From: Prolixibacteraceae bacterium
GTDB lineage: Bacteria; Bacteroidota; Bacteroidia; Bacteroidales; Prolixibacteraceae
NCBI GenBank assembly: GCA_003457135.1
Contig: DMSQ01000034.1
Span: 44,779-108,778, forward strand
DNA length: 64,000 bases
Direction of reading: 5' to 3'
The position numbers and the translations under genes were made by a program. Each line of letters begins with the position of its first letter. Positions within the stretch are counted from its first letter, which is position 1. The notes beneath the pieces were generated by a model. The model saw only the letters and a list, made by a program, of their open reading frames with translations. It did no database searches and had not been told where the DNA came from. Positions 1 through 8,373 of this stretch are shown here, piece after piece.

Positions 1-258
1 CTGGTGCCTTTCCAGATCAATCCACATTACCTCGATGCCAATCCTGAAGGCCATGGCGGCGAAACACGTGAACAGCGCATCGAAGAGTTTCTGGAAATAA
101 ATACAGAAATCTATGTCGTAGGACTTCGCGAAGGTACCATGCTGTATGTTGAAGACAATAAAATGAAACTGATTGGAAACCGTACTGCCAGAATATTCAG
201 AAAAGGAAGTGCACCTATCGAGTTAGGTTCGGAAGACGATTTTGGTTTTTTGCTGTAA
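1..258 (+). CDS. pepE: Peptidase E (alpha-aspartyl dipeptidase), C-terminal part
   Basis: The reading frame is open from base 1, so the gene enters from the left edge and only its last 85 or so codons are visible. The segment with INPHYLD, PEGHGGETREQRIEEF and VVGLREGTML matches the C-terminal half of family S51 peptidase E, a cytoplasmic serine dipeptidase that cleaves Asp-Xaa dipeptides. The His of INPH is probably the triad His by family comparison; the nucleophilic Ser lies off the window. The gene is convergent with gdhA and shares a hairpin terminator with it. Confidence 0.85.
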   Translation: MVPFQINPHYLDANPEGHGGETREQRIEEFLEINTEIYVVGLREGTMLYVEDNKMKLIGNRTARIFRKGSAPIELGSEDDFGFLL

Positions 259-312
259 ACTGAAAGTAATATATAATCCCTGGCAGAGTTCAAAACCTGT
301 CAGGAATACACA

Positions 313-348
313 TACAAAAGGCTGAACCTTGCGGAACAGCCTTTTGTA
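313..348. terminator. Bidirectional hairpin terminator between pepE and gdhA
   Basis: A perfect 12-bp inverted repeat (TACAAAAGGCTG at 313-324 and its complement at 337-348) encloses a 12-base loop. A-rich and T-rich arm ends give a U-rich tail in either direction. It lies between two convergent genes, as expected for a shared intrinsic terminator. Confidence 0.8.
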
Positions 349-368
349 TTTTGATGAAAGTGGAACAA

Positions 369-1721
369 TCAGACTACTCCCTGTGATATCATGGCATCAG
401 CCACTTTGATGAAACCACCAATGTTGGCTCCTTTTACATAGTTGATGAACCCATCTTTTTCAGTTCCGTATTTGACACAGGTTTCGTGAATGTTGATCAT
501 GATTTGGTACAAACGGGCATCCACTTCTTCGCGGGACCAAAGTAAACGTATGGAGTTTTGTGACATTTCGAGCCCAGAGGTTGATACGCCACCGGCATTG
601 GCTGCCTTACCCGGTCCATATAGTATTTTGGCTTCGAGGAACACCTCAACAGCTTCAGGAGTGGATGGCATGTTTGCTCCTTCAGAAATCAGGTAACAAC
701 CATTTTTCACCAATACCTTAGCATCGTCTTCGTTTATTTCGTTTTGCGTGGCACATGGGAAAGCTAAATCACATTTGATTCCCCACGGAGTCTGACCTTC
801 GAAATACTGTACATTGTATTTGTCAGCGTATTCCTTGATACGTCCACGGCGGATATTTTTTAATTCAAGTATAAAAGCCAGCTTTTCTTCATCAAGCCCG
901 GCCGGATCGTAAACAAATCCCAATGAATCGGACATGGTTACGACTTTTGCACCCATCTGGATCAATTTTTCAGCAGCATATTGCGAAACATTACCTGAAC
1001 CGGAAACAACTGCAATTTTACCTGTTAAATCCTGTCCGCGTGTTTTCAGCATTTGGTCGGCAAAGTAAACTGCGCCATAACCTGTTGCTTCCGGACGTAT
1101 CAAGCTTCCTCCCCATTCAATGGCTTTACCAGTCAGGACGCCTGTAAATTCGTTCCTGATGCGTTTGTATTGTCCGTATAAATAGCCGATTTCACGGCCA
1201 CCAACGCCAATATCACCAGCGGGGACATCGGTATCGGCCCCAATAAAACGCTGCAATTCGGTCATGAAACTTTGGCAGAAGCGCATTACCTCGTTATCCG
1301 ATTTTCCTTTTGGATCAAAGTCAGAACCACCTTTTCCACCGCCCATAGGCAGAGTGGTCAGGCTATTTTTAAAAACCTGCTCAAAAGCAAGAAATTTCAG
1401 GATGCCGAGGTTTACAGTTGGGTGAAGTCGCAGTCCTCCTTTATACGGACCAATCGCACTGTTCATTTGAATACGGAAACCTCTGTTTACCTGTATTTCG
1501 CCGTTATCGTCAACCCACGGGACACGGAACATCATCACCCTTTCAGGTTCAACCATGCGTTCCAGAACTTTTGCATGACGATATTTGGGATTTTCTTCGA
1601 TGAAAGGCATCAATGATTCGACTACCTCTTTTACGGCCTGGTGAAATTCAGATTCACCCGGATTTTTGGCAATTACTTTTGCCATGAACTCGTTTACTTT
1701 CAGATTTAAAATATCAGCCAT
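369..1721 (-). CDS. gdhA: NADP-type glutamate dehydrogenase
   Basis: This 450-residue protein has the usual length of hexameric bacterial GDH. It interconverts 2-oxoglutarate plus ammonium and L-glutamate in the cytoplasm. Visible signatures are the substrate-binding GPYKGGLR (K94), the catalytic-Lys motif LPMGGGKGG (K130), PAGDIGVG (catalytic Asp D170) and a Rossmann glycine motif SGSGNVSQYA around residue 235. Anabolic NADP use is inferred from overall similarity to the E. coli-type enzyme, not from a demonstrated cofactor residue. The ATG start at 1721 gives the full N-terminus. A 17-bp palindrome lies about 110 bp upstream. Confidence 0.96.
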   Translation of the reverse strand: MADILNLKVNEFMAKVIAKNPGESEFHQAVKEVVESLMPFIEENPKYRHAKVLERMVEPERVMMFRVPWVDDNGEIQVNRGFRIQMNSAIGPYKGGLRLHPTVNLGILKFLAFEQVFKNSLTTLPMGGGKGGSDFDPKGKSDNEVMRFCQSFMTELQRFIGADTDVPAGDIGVGGREIGYLYGQYKRIRNEFTGVLTGKAIEWGGSLIRPEATGYGAVYFADQMLKTRGQDLTGKIAVVSGSGNVSQYAAEKLIQMGAKVVTMSDSLGFVYDPAGLDEEKLAFILELKNIRRGRIKEYADKYNVQYFEGQTPWGIKCDLAFPCATQNEINEDDAKVLVKNGCYLISEGANMPSTPEAVEVFLEAKILYGPGKAANAGGVSTSGLEMSQNSIRLLWSREEVDARLYQIMINIHETCVKYGTEKDGFINYVKGANIGGFIKVADAMISQGVV

Positions 1722-1831
1722 TGTTGATTTTTTTAGGGATTGTTAAATCTCGATGATTATTTGGAAGTCCAAAAAACTTCAAGGCTTAAAAATAATACCT
1801 AGAAACAATGCTTTTGTATGGCTGACTGAAT

Positions 1832-1848
1832 TTACGTGTTACACGTAA
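1832..1848. promoter_or_regulatory. 17-bp perfect palindrome upstream of gdhA
   Basis: TTACGTGT-T-ACACGTAA is a perfect palindrome with a one-base centre. It lies between the end of the LuxR-type regulator gene and the start of gdhA, about 110 bp upstream of the gdhA start codon. It could be an operator for gdhA or, less likely given its short stem and lack of a T tract, a transcript end for the regulator gene. A 10-base piece of it, TTTACGTGTT, recurs upstream of cas12a at 8171-8180. Confidence 0.45.
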
Positions 1849-1854
1849 GGGATT

Positions 1855-2508
1855 TCAGATCTCAATAATATTGTTTTTGATGGCGAACTTCACCATGTCC
1901 ACCGTACTTTTCAGGTTAAGTTTCTGCATGATATGGTTTTTATGCGACTCTACCGTGCGGACACTGATGAAAAAACGGTCGGCAATTTCCTGATTGGTGT
2001 AACTTTCGCCCCATAGTTTGAGAATTTCGATCTGACGTGAACTTAAGTTTCCGATATCGGTATTCTGGTTCATTTCATCAGCTTTCAGGCTCGAAATATA
2101 GCGGTTCAGCAATAGATGGGTGATTGATTTGCTGTAGTAATCATGTCCGTTTCGCAGTGTATAAATGGCTTCCAGCAGACTGCTTCGATCCGAGTCTTTC
2201 CCCAGAAAACCTTTGGCTCCTGCTTTGATGGTCTTTAGAACAATTTCTTCGCTGTCGATAACTGAAATAATCAGAATTTTCAACTTTGGAATGGTGATAT
2301 TCAACTGTACGATGAGGTTCAGGTTTCGTACCGAAATGTCGTGCATATTCATGATCAACACGTGAATTTGCATAGATTTAAGCTTTTCGGTCAAAACATC
2401 ACGGTTGTCGCAATAAAGCACAATCCGAATATCGGTAATGCCCGACAAAAGTCCGGAAATGCCTTCAAGTACCAGCTTGTGTTCATCAAACAGCGCGATA
2501 TCAATCAT
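1855..2508 (-). CDS. LuxR/NarL-type response regulator with Asn at the phospho-acceptor site
   Basis: The 217-residue protein has a receiver domain (about 1-120) and a C-terminal LuxR helix-turn-helix (about 150-210, with LSSRQIEILKLWGESYTNQEIADRFFISVRTVESH). The acidic pocket D8/E9 and the conserved Lys of GFLGKD are present. The position that aligns with NarL's phospho-Asp is Asn (N54 in VLIMNMHD), so the receiver is probably not phosphorylated in the ordinary way. The gene begins 3 bp after the stop of the 1539-residue signalling protein, so the two are almost certainly one transcript and functionally linked. Target genes are unknown; the palindrome just downstream could be one site. Confidence 0.9.
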   Translation of the reverse strand: MIDIALFDEHKLVLEGISGLLSGITDIRIVLYCDNRDVLTEKLKSMQIHVLIMNMHDISVRNLNLIVQLNITIPKLKILIISVIDSEEIVLKTIKAGAKGFLGKDSDRSSLLEAIYTLRNGHDYYSKSITHLLLNRYISSLKADEMNQNTDIGNLSSRQIEILKLWGESYTNQEIADRFFISVRTVESHKNHIMQKLNLKSTVDMVKFAIKNNIIEI

Positions 2509-2511
2509 TTT

Positions 2512-5500
2512 CTATACAATTATAGCCGAGGTTTTATGTATTCCATCCATCAAAATGGTCAGCGGTTTTTTAAAACGGATATGTTTGAAATATTTGGTTT
2601 CGTGTATCACTTTTTGATTTTTAAACATTTCCCAACGCACGAAATCAACAGGCGATGAATGTTGCACCGAAAAATAGCCTATGTTCATGGAAGTTACATT
2701 GTGAAAGAAATGCGAACCGAGCGACGAATCCAACGGATAATTTTCAAGGCTCACCTCCACAATCACTTTGGCATTTGAAATTTGCGACCAGTTTACCGGA
2801 ATTCCCACAAACCGGTCCCTGCTGCCCCATCGGCCAGGCCCAATCAAAACATAATGCCTGTTTTTTTTGATCATCAGATTATTCAGGGAATCAATTTCAG
2901 CCGCCATTTCAATCGTTTTCAGTTTACTAAAAGTTGAAGTATCAACAAAAATTACATCCCGGATATCTTTGATTTCGCCATTTCCAAGGCTCGATCGGGT
3001 AAACAAAGCCATTTGCGATTGATCAAGTTGGTCTATTACGATATTTTGCAATACCTGATTGCTAATCAGGGGTTTAATTTGAAGGAGGTAAAAAGTGGGC
3101 AAGTCATTTTTTGTACGGTTCAGGTCAACAGCATATTCAATTTCGACCGGAGAACCAAACGCTTCTTTAATCGTGTTCAGCAATATACTGATTGTTTCAG
3201 CCAGAGGAATGTAGTTGTAATGAAGTATATCGGCAAAATTTACGATTCGCGGGCCAAAAGTGTTTAACCCTGGCTCAATTCGATCGTTATTGGGATTGTA
3301 AACCGAGACACAATGATTCAGCGTTCCATGTTTTTCAGCTTCGCTGATATCTAAAAGTTTGAGAGCAGCCAATTCGCCATTTTCCAAAAAATCGAAATCT
3401 GTATCCCGGCAATCGAGTGCGTAAAACTGTACCTGTGAATTATTCAACAAATCCTTGATGCTATGAACTGAAACTTTAGGGTATTTTGGCGAAAACCGGA
3501 ACGATTTCCAGCCATCAACTACGTAAGTTCCCAAACCAACTGCAGCTACAGCAAAACCTTCATCCGGCTTCATGTTGGCCACCGGATAATAGTTGTACGA
3601 CTGGGCTACACCACTGATTTGAGGATAATAATAGTCGCCGTATTGGTTTCCGACCAGTTCCTGCAAAACAACTGCCATCTTTTCTTCTTCAACTTTGTGA
3701 TGGATGATCGAAAAATAATTGCGGGCTTTCTTTGAGAATGTTGAAGCAAAAACCAGCTTGATAGCAATCGAAATCCGCCCGAGTACAAGTTTTTTATTTG
3801 TAGCGTGATTGGGAACAATGTAGGTATCAAACACTCCGGCAAAGGGCTGTGTAATGGAATCTTCAGAAGTGCTTGACGATCGTACTGCGATGGGTTTATC
3901 TATCTGGGAAACAAAAATCCGTAGCTTTTTCAGGAGCGAAATAGACAGATGAGCATCAACAAAATGTCTTCTGAGTTCGGCATACGAAATGTTCCGGTCA
4001 ATGATTTTGTCGAAAAGCTTATTTTTCGAGATGAAATGCTGAAACTCATTCGTGCCGATGACTACAGTAATGGGTGCAAGAATGTTGATCCGGTTAGCCA
4101 AAGTCGGAAATTCGAGGTTGTAGATAAGCGTGTTGATAAATGCCAGTCCACGGCCTTTTCCTCCAAGCGACCCACCTGAAAAAGAAACAATATTTTTCTC
4201 GTCAAGGGTGGATGTTTCATCGAAGCTCAGGATTTTCCCCTTTTTCTTTTCCTCACGATAGTGTTTAATCGTATCGAGAAAAAATTGCCTCATCTCATCC
4301 ATGTCTTTAAAGGTAGTCGCCGCAACCGGATTGAGTGTCCGTGCAAGTTGTATTTCTCCGCGCGACATGAGCCAGAGCGATAACTGATTTTCGGACGCAT
4401 GGAGGAACAACGATTCGTCGGGTACTTCCTGAAGCAGGGTTTCGAATTCGCGCAATGATTTTGCCACCCCGATCCGGTTGCCTTCCTTGTCCCTGAAAAC
4501 AAAATTTCCAAAGCCCAGGTAACTGGTCAGGTAATGTTTGAGGTCGGCAAGTAAAGTTTCTGAGTTTTTATTAATGAATGCCACTTCAAGCTCTTTGGCG
4601 ATCTCACGATTTCGATCTTCAGACGATTGCAGGATAATTGGTAGTTTTGAAATGTGAGACTTTACATACTTAATAAAAGTAACACCGGCATTTTTATCCA
4701 TTTTCCCGCCCCGGTCGAACTCCACATCAGAGATCACACAAAGCAGAAAGTCTTTGTATTTATTGAAGATGGCAATGGCTTCTTCATAATTGCGGGCGAG
4801 TAATATTTTGGGCCTCGACCGCATTTTTGAAATCTTATCCAGCTCGTTTTTCTCAACTTCAGGCAACAATTGCTGTACCTGGCTAAATACGATGTCGTAC
4901 AGGTGCTGAAGGTATTTGGAATAATACAGAGGCGAATCTTCAATAAGTAAAATAACTCTGACCAGGCCAATTCTGGTGTCGTTTTCAACATTTACTTTGT
5001 CTTCAGTTGATTTCACGATAGCAAACAGGATCAGCGAATCGCCATTCCAGACAAAAAGTTTATCAACCGACCGTATGGTAGGTATCAATTCTTCGAAATA
5101 CTTGATATCGCTTTTTTTGTTCAGGAGCAAATAAATGGGCAACGACTCATTTTTTTCTTTGATTTGTTCACTTAAAATCACAGGCGCTTCGCGGTCCATG
5201 CCCGCCATGAGGATGACCAGATCAAAATGAGTGGTTTCCATTAAGGCAAGCGCTTCATCGGCCGATGACGCGCCGGTAATCCTGGGCACCGAAAAAAGGC
5301 TGTACTGGTAAGCTTCGCCCATAAATTTCTCGAAAAACGAATCTTCGCTTTCGAGGGTAAATGCATCGTACAATGTTGCTACAAAAAGAATGTGAGTGAT
5401 TTTGTACTTCATCATATCGAGATAAATGTACTTATCAAGAGCCTGTTGGTTGAAGTACAACTGAAGTGGCTTTTTGTTTGTCATTAAGGAGTTTCTGAAA

Positions 5501-7131
5501 TCATCAGAGCGATGAATTACCTGAAGCGGTATCCCTTTCCGGTGGATAATTTCACGACCTTTGAAATTATTCAGATAACCACTGATCATCCTGGCAATGT
5601 TTATCAGTAAATTGCGCTCTTCAGCCAGGAACGGCCCCTCGTCTTCTTTCGGAAATTGTTTCAGGTAGAAAATTTCGATAGTCCCCTTTTTATTGTCAAT
5701 GGTCACGAAATTTTCCTGCTGTACCCAATCCGTTTCCAAAAAATTATGACTGGTGTAAGTTTTACCTTCAAATTTGATTCGCGAAGCGGTAAACTTCGGA
5801 TATTGCCATGATTTTGGTAGGATTGCACAAATTTCAGACAAAGTTTCATCTACCGATTTTCCCTCATCAATAATTAAGGTAGTTTGGTTAATGGCTTTTA
5901 GCTCTTTTAACCGTTCGGTGTTTTCGTGGTGCAGTTTGTTGAATACATCTCGTGTGGCAGAACCGGCAATCAGGTTTGCGAGGTTGATCAGCAAATTACG
6001 TTCTTCCTTCAGGAATGGGCCTTCATCAGCATCCTGAAATTGTTTCAGGTAAAAAATTTCGATGGTCCCTTTTTTTCTCCCGGGAGCTTCAAAGCCCTGT
6101 GCCATTTTCCATTTGGTTTCGCTGAAATTGCGGCTGATAAAAACATTTTTTCCGTAACTGATGCGGGCTGCCGTATATTCGGGATATTGCCATGATTCGG
6201 GTAAAATGGAACAGATGATTTGAAGCGACTCTTCAAGCGATTTTCCGGATTGAAGGATCTCCGAAGTCTGGTTTATCCCTTTCAACTCTTTCAGCCGTTC
6301 CGTATTCTTGATGAGTAATTCCTGCAGGGCTTTTTTCGATGCCATGCCTGAAATTAAAGCGGCCAGATTGTCAATCAGATTCCGTTCTTCGGTTAAAAAA
6401 GGCCCTTCACCAGCTACAGGAAATTCATTCAGATAATAAATCCCGATGGCTCCTTTCGACAAATCAGGAGTATCAAACTTTTGCTGCAACTTCCAGGGGG
6501 TTTCCCTGAAGTTGAGGCTCGTGAAATTTTTATTTCCATATCTGATGCGCACTGCCGTTTGTCCCGGATACTGCATGGCCTCAGGTAAAAAGGAACAAAT
6601 TTCCTGCAGCAATTCATCCAAAGAGGCACTCTTCCTGATGATTTCAGTGGTGCGATTTATTCCCTGAAGCTCTTTCTGGCGTTCACCCATATTGAAGCTC
6701 AACTTTTCGAGCTGGATTTTTGAAACAAGGCCAACGAGTAAGCTCCCAATGGTTTTTATGGTCAACTCGGCATCTATAATTACAGATCCTGAGGAATCTG
6801 ATATGATCTGATCTGACAGAAATAGCTCAATAAGGCTGTGTTTCCGGTCGGGTATATGAAAACCATGTTTCACAACAACCGATGTTTCTTCAAAATTTTG
6901 ACTCAGGTAGGTTAATCCATCGAATGAAAGACGTACGCAAACTGCATTTTCATTATGAGATTGTAGGGCAATGGCATCACAAAAGCGCTGTAATGCACGA
7001 TCCATGTCATTTTCTTTTTCAAGAATTTCAATTATCCTGAAGGTAAGATGCTCTTTATTAAATAACTGCAATTGATCTGGAGAACTATTTTCTTTTAGTG
7101 AAGTATTTGCGTTTTTAGACATATGATTCAA
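2512..7131 (-). CDS. Multidomain signalling protein: four GAF-like repeats, receiver-like regions and a PEP-synthase-type ATP-grasp module
   Basis: The protein has 1539 residues. Three close repeats of about 115 residues lie at about 150-265, 277-392 and 404-520. Each has a (K/Q)ELK-INQT-type start, a LPESWQYP-like centre and a GPFL-EERNL end. A diverged fourth copy lies at about 28-145. From M574 (MKYKITHILFV) the protein resembles the roughly 970-residue Bacteroidota proteins annotated as PEP/pyruvate-binding or PEP synthase: receiver-like segments (about 577-700 and 725-870, with ISD at 800-802), a glycine loop GGSLGGKGRG (986-995), AVRSSSTSED (1082-1091) and LLQIKPL, as in the ATP-grasp domain of PEP synthase/PPDK. 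I see no phosphohistidine swivel or PEP-binding barrel, so it is not a complete PEP synthase. The GAF-like label is a fold guess. It is co-transcribed with the pseudo-receiver regulator. Confidence 0.75.
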   Translation of the reverse strand: MNHMSKNANTSLKENSSPDQLQLFNKEHLTFRIIEILEKENDMDRALQRFCDAIALQSHNENAVCVRLSFDGLTYLSQNFEETSVVVKHGFHIPDRKHSLIELFLSDQIISDSSGSVIIDAELTIKTIGSLLVGLVSKIQLEKLSFNMGERQKELQGINRTTEIIRKSASLDELLQEICSFLPEAMQYPGQTAVRIRYGNKNFTSLNFRETPWKLQQKFDTPDLSKGAIGIYYLNEFPVAGEGPFLTEERNLIDNLAALISGMASKKALQELLIKNTERLKELKGINQTSEILQSGKSLEESLQIICSILPESWQYPEYTAARISYGKNVFISRNFSETKWKMAQGFEAPGRKKGTIEIFYLKQFQDADEGPFLKEERNLLINLANLIAGSATRDVFNKLHHENTERLKELKAINQTTLIIDEGKSVDETLSEICAILPKSWQYPKFTASRIKFEGKTYTSHNFLETDWVQQENFVTIDNKKGTIEIFYLKQFPKEDEGPFLAEERNLLINIARMISGYLNNFKGREIIHRKGIPLQVIHRSDDFRNSLMTNKKPLQLYFNQQALDKYIYLDMMKYKITHILFVATLYDAFTLESEDSFFEKFMGEAYQYSLFSVPRITGASSADEALALMETTHFDLVILMAGMDREAPVILSEQIKEKNESLPIYLLLNKKSDIKYFEELIPTIRSVDKLFVWNGDSLILFAIVKSTEDKVNVENDTRIGLVRVILLIEDSPLYYSKYLQHLYDIVFSQVQQLLPEVEKNELDKISKMRSRPKILLARNYEEAIAIFNKYKDFLLCVISDVEFDRGGKMDKNAGVTFIKYVKSHISKLPIILQSSEDRNREIAKELEVAFINKNSETLLADLKHYLTSYLGFGNFVFRDKEGNRIGVAKSLREFETLLQEVPDESLFLHASENQLSLWLMSRGEIQLARTLNPVAATTFKDMDEMRQFFLDTIKHYREEKKKGKILSFDETSTLDEKNIVSFSGGSLGGKGRGLAFINTLIYNLEFPTLANRINILAPITVVIGTNEFQHFISKNKLFDKIIDRNISYAELRRHFVDAHLSISLLKKLRIFVSQIDKPIAVRSSSTSEDSITQPFAGVFDTYIVPNHATNKKLVLGRISIAIKLVFASTFSKKARNYFSIIHHKVEEEKMAVVLQELVGNQYGDYYYPQISGVAQSYNYYPVANMKPDEGFAVAAVGLGTYVVDGWKSFRFSPKYPKVSVHSIKDLLNNSQVQFYALDCRDTDFDFLENGELAALKLLDISEAEKHGTLNHCVSVYNPNNDRIEPGLNTFGPRIVNFADILHYNYIPLAETISILLNTIKEAFGSPVEIEYAVDLNRTKNDLPTFYLLQIKPLISNQVLQNIVIDQLDQSQMALFTRSSLGNGEIKDIRDVIFVDTSTFSKLKTIEMAAEIDSLNNLMIKKNRHYVLIGPGRWGSRDRFVGIPVNWSQISNAKVIVEVSLENYPLDSSLGSHFFHNVTSMNIGYFSVQHSSPVDFVRWEMFKNQKVIHETKYFKHIRFKKPLTILMDGIHKTSAIIV

Positions 7132-7270
7132 TTTATCCTTAATCTCCGGAACCTGTAACCTTCATCAAAATTAATACATAAATTGGTTGTGTCTGTAATA
7201 AATGGCGTGAAATCATCCAAAGTAACGGTCTTGGTGTCTCACGCCATCAGTCGCAAATGCTCGATACTGT

Positions 7271-8101
7271 TTAAAGGGGGATATTTATTTCGTTACATGC
7301 ATTAATTTTGTACGGTATTTCTTCTTCATGTCCAAATCGTTTAATCATTTCCCCGAAGTTAGGATAGTAGGCATTAAAATTATACCCATCAACACACACC
7401 ACCCTTGTTGAGCCGCAAATACTAACTTTAAAAATGCCATGCCCGGTATTTTTGCCGGCATTCTTCAAATACAAAATGGCCTGAGTCGGAATATTGTATT
7501 TGATTGTGTGCGCACAGGTAATTTGAATTGTTGTGGCAGGGCCAAAGGCAATAACCTGATTCATTATATTTGTTCTCATGGTTTGTGTCATCACCTGACA
7601 AACCGATCCCTTTTCCCCATAACTTCCATCATCAGTAAGTGTAATAACTTCATCCGAAATTGCTTTAATTTCATTTTCAAGTATAATTCCTTCTTTTGTC
7701 GGTGACGAAAGAATAGTGATGATACGATTTCCGGCAGCATGGAGTGAAGTTAAAACAGGCAGAAGAGGGACAATTCCTTGTTCCCGGCCTATGCACAGGA
7801 CATTCCCAAAATTTTCGATTTGAGCCGGATAGCCGAAAGGACCTTCGATTCCAACTATTTCGTTTCCCGGATTCAATTCCGCAAAATGCTTTGCAGCATC
7901 GTTGGCAGAATGAACAATAACGGTAATGGTTTCTTTTTCAGGATCGGTTTTGACTACTGGAACCGAAATTTCATGTTCGCCTTTTTCATCCTGAAGAATG
8001 ACATAATGCCCAATTCGAATCTCATTTATGGCGATTGAAGTCCTGATTTCAAATTTCACCACTTCGTCTGAAATCCTCTTCTTTGCTATGATTTTGTTCA
8101 T
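7271..8101 (-). CDS. Solo NfnA/SudB-like FAD/NAD-binding reductase with incomplete [2Fe-2S] site
   Basis: The 276-residue protein follows the ferredoxin-NADP reductase-like fold of the NfnA/sulfide dehydrogenase beta/PyrK-like family: an N-terminal FAD-binding barrel (GHYVILQD), an NAD-binding half (FGNVLCIGREQGIVPLLPVL) and a C-terminal cluster region. In family members the cluster region reads like GTGMCGxCR...CVDGPEF. Here it is GHGIFKVSICGSTRVVCVDG, so the first cluster cysteine is missing and the motif is shifted, suggesting loss or rearrangement of the cluster. No NfnB/GltD-like large subunit lies next to it. Such subunits normally pair, so its partner, if any, is elsewhere. It is divergent from cas12a across a 272-bp gap. 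Confidence 0.7.
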   Translation of the reverse strand: MNKIIAKKRISDEVVKFEIRTSIAINEIRIGHYVILQDEKGEHEISVPVVKTDPEKETITVIVHSANDAAKHFAELNPGNEIVGIEGPFGYPAQIENFGNVLCIGREQGIVPLLPVLTSLHAAGNRIITILSSPTKEGIILENEIKAISDEVITLTDDGSYGEKGSVCQVMTQTMRTNIMNQVIAFGPATTIQITCAHTIKYNIPTQAILYLKNAGKNTGHGIFKVSICGSTRVVCVDGYNFNAYYPNFGEMIKRFGHEEEIPYKINACNEINIPL

Positions 8102-8373
8102 TTGTCACGATATTTTTTAGAGGTTTTGAAGTTAGATTGATTCGACCTCAGAAAAAAAATCGCTGCCAGATTTACGTGTTTCTACTAAGTGAAAAACGGA
8201 AAACCTGACTAAGATTCCTTTAATTGTCGAAATACCGGAATGAATTGATTTTGTGACAAATAATCAACTTTAATACTGAAATTTTAGATTAGATCGGACC
8301 TTTTTAAAAAAATGCACATAAAGTTGTTGGCAAAATGTATTATATTTATGAATAATACTAATCCTACTCCACC
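8102..8373 (+). promoter_or_regulatory. Divergent intergenic region and presumed cas operon promoter
   Basis: This 272-bp AT-rich region separates the NfnA-like gene and cas12a. A weak Bacteroidota-type promoter can be drawn for cas12a: TTG at 8324-8326 and TATATTTA at 8341-8348, which departs from the TAnnTTTG consensus at the last base. It also contains the crRNA-handle-like element at 8161-8198. No protein-coding frame is apparent in it. Confidence 0.5.
8161..8198 (+). repeat. Degenerate Cas12a crRNA-repeat-like element upstream of cas12a
   Basis: Bases 8179-8191 read TTTCTACTAAGTG. This is 13 consecutive bases of the Lachnospiraceae-type Cas12a handle (AATTTCTACTAAGTGTAGAT) and shares its first eight bases with the local array handle. 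The 3' half of the handle stem is degraded (AAAAA instead of TAGAT). Just upstream, CTGCC-AGA-TTTA at 8163-8174 can be aligned with gaps to the array repeat's CTGGCCCC-AAA-TTTTA. Type V-A needs no tracrRNA, so a broken repeat here is either a relic of another array or a small regulatory guide RNA of the CreR kind. No T-rich terminator was found just after it. Confidence 0.5.

Noticed and set aside
2512..7131. A true PEP synthase or pyruvate phosphate dikinase
   Set aside because: Only the ATP-grasp part is recognisable; the phosphohistidine and PEP/pyruvate-binding domains are absent.
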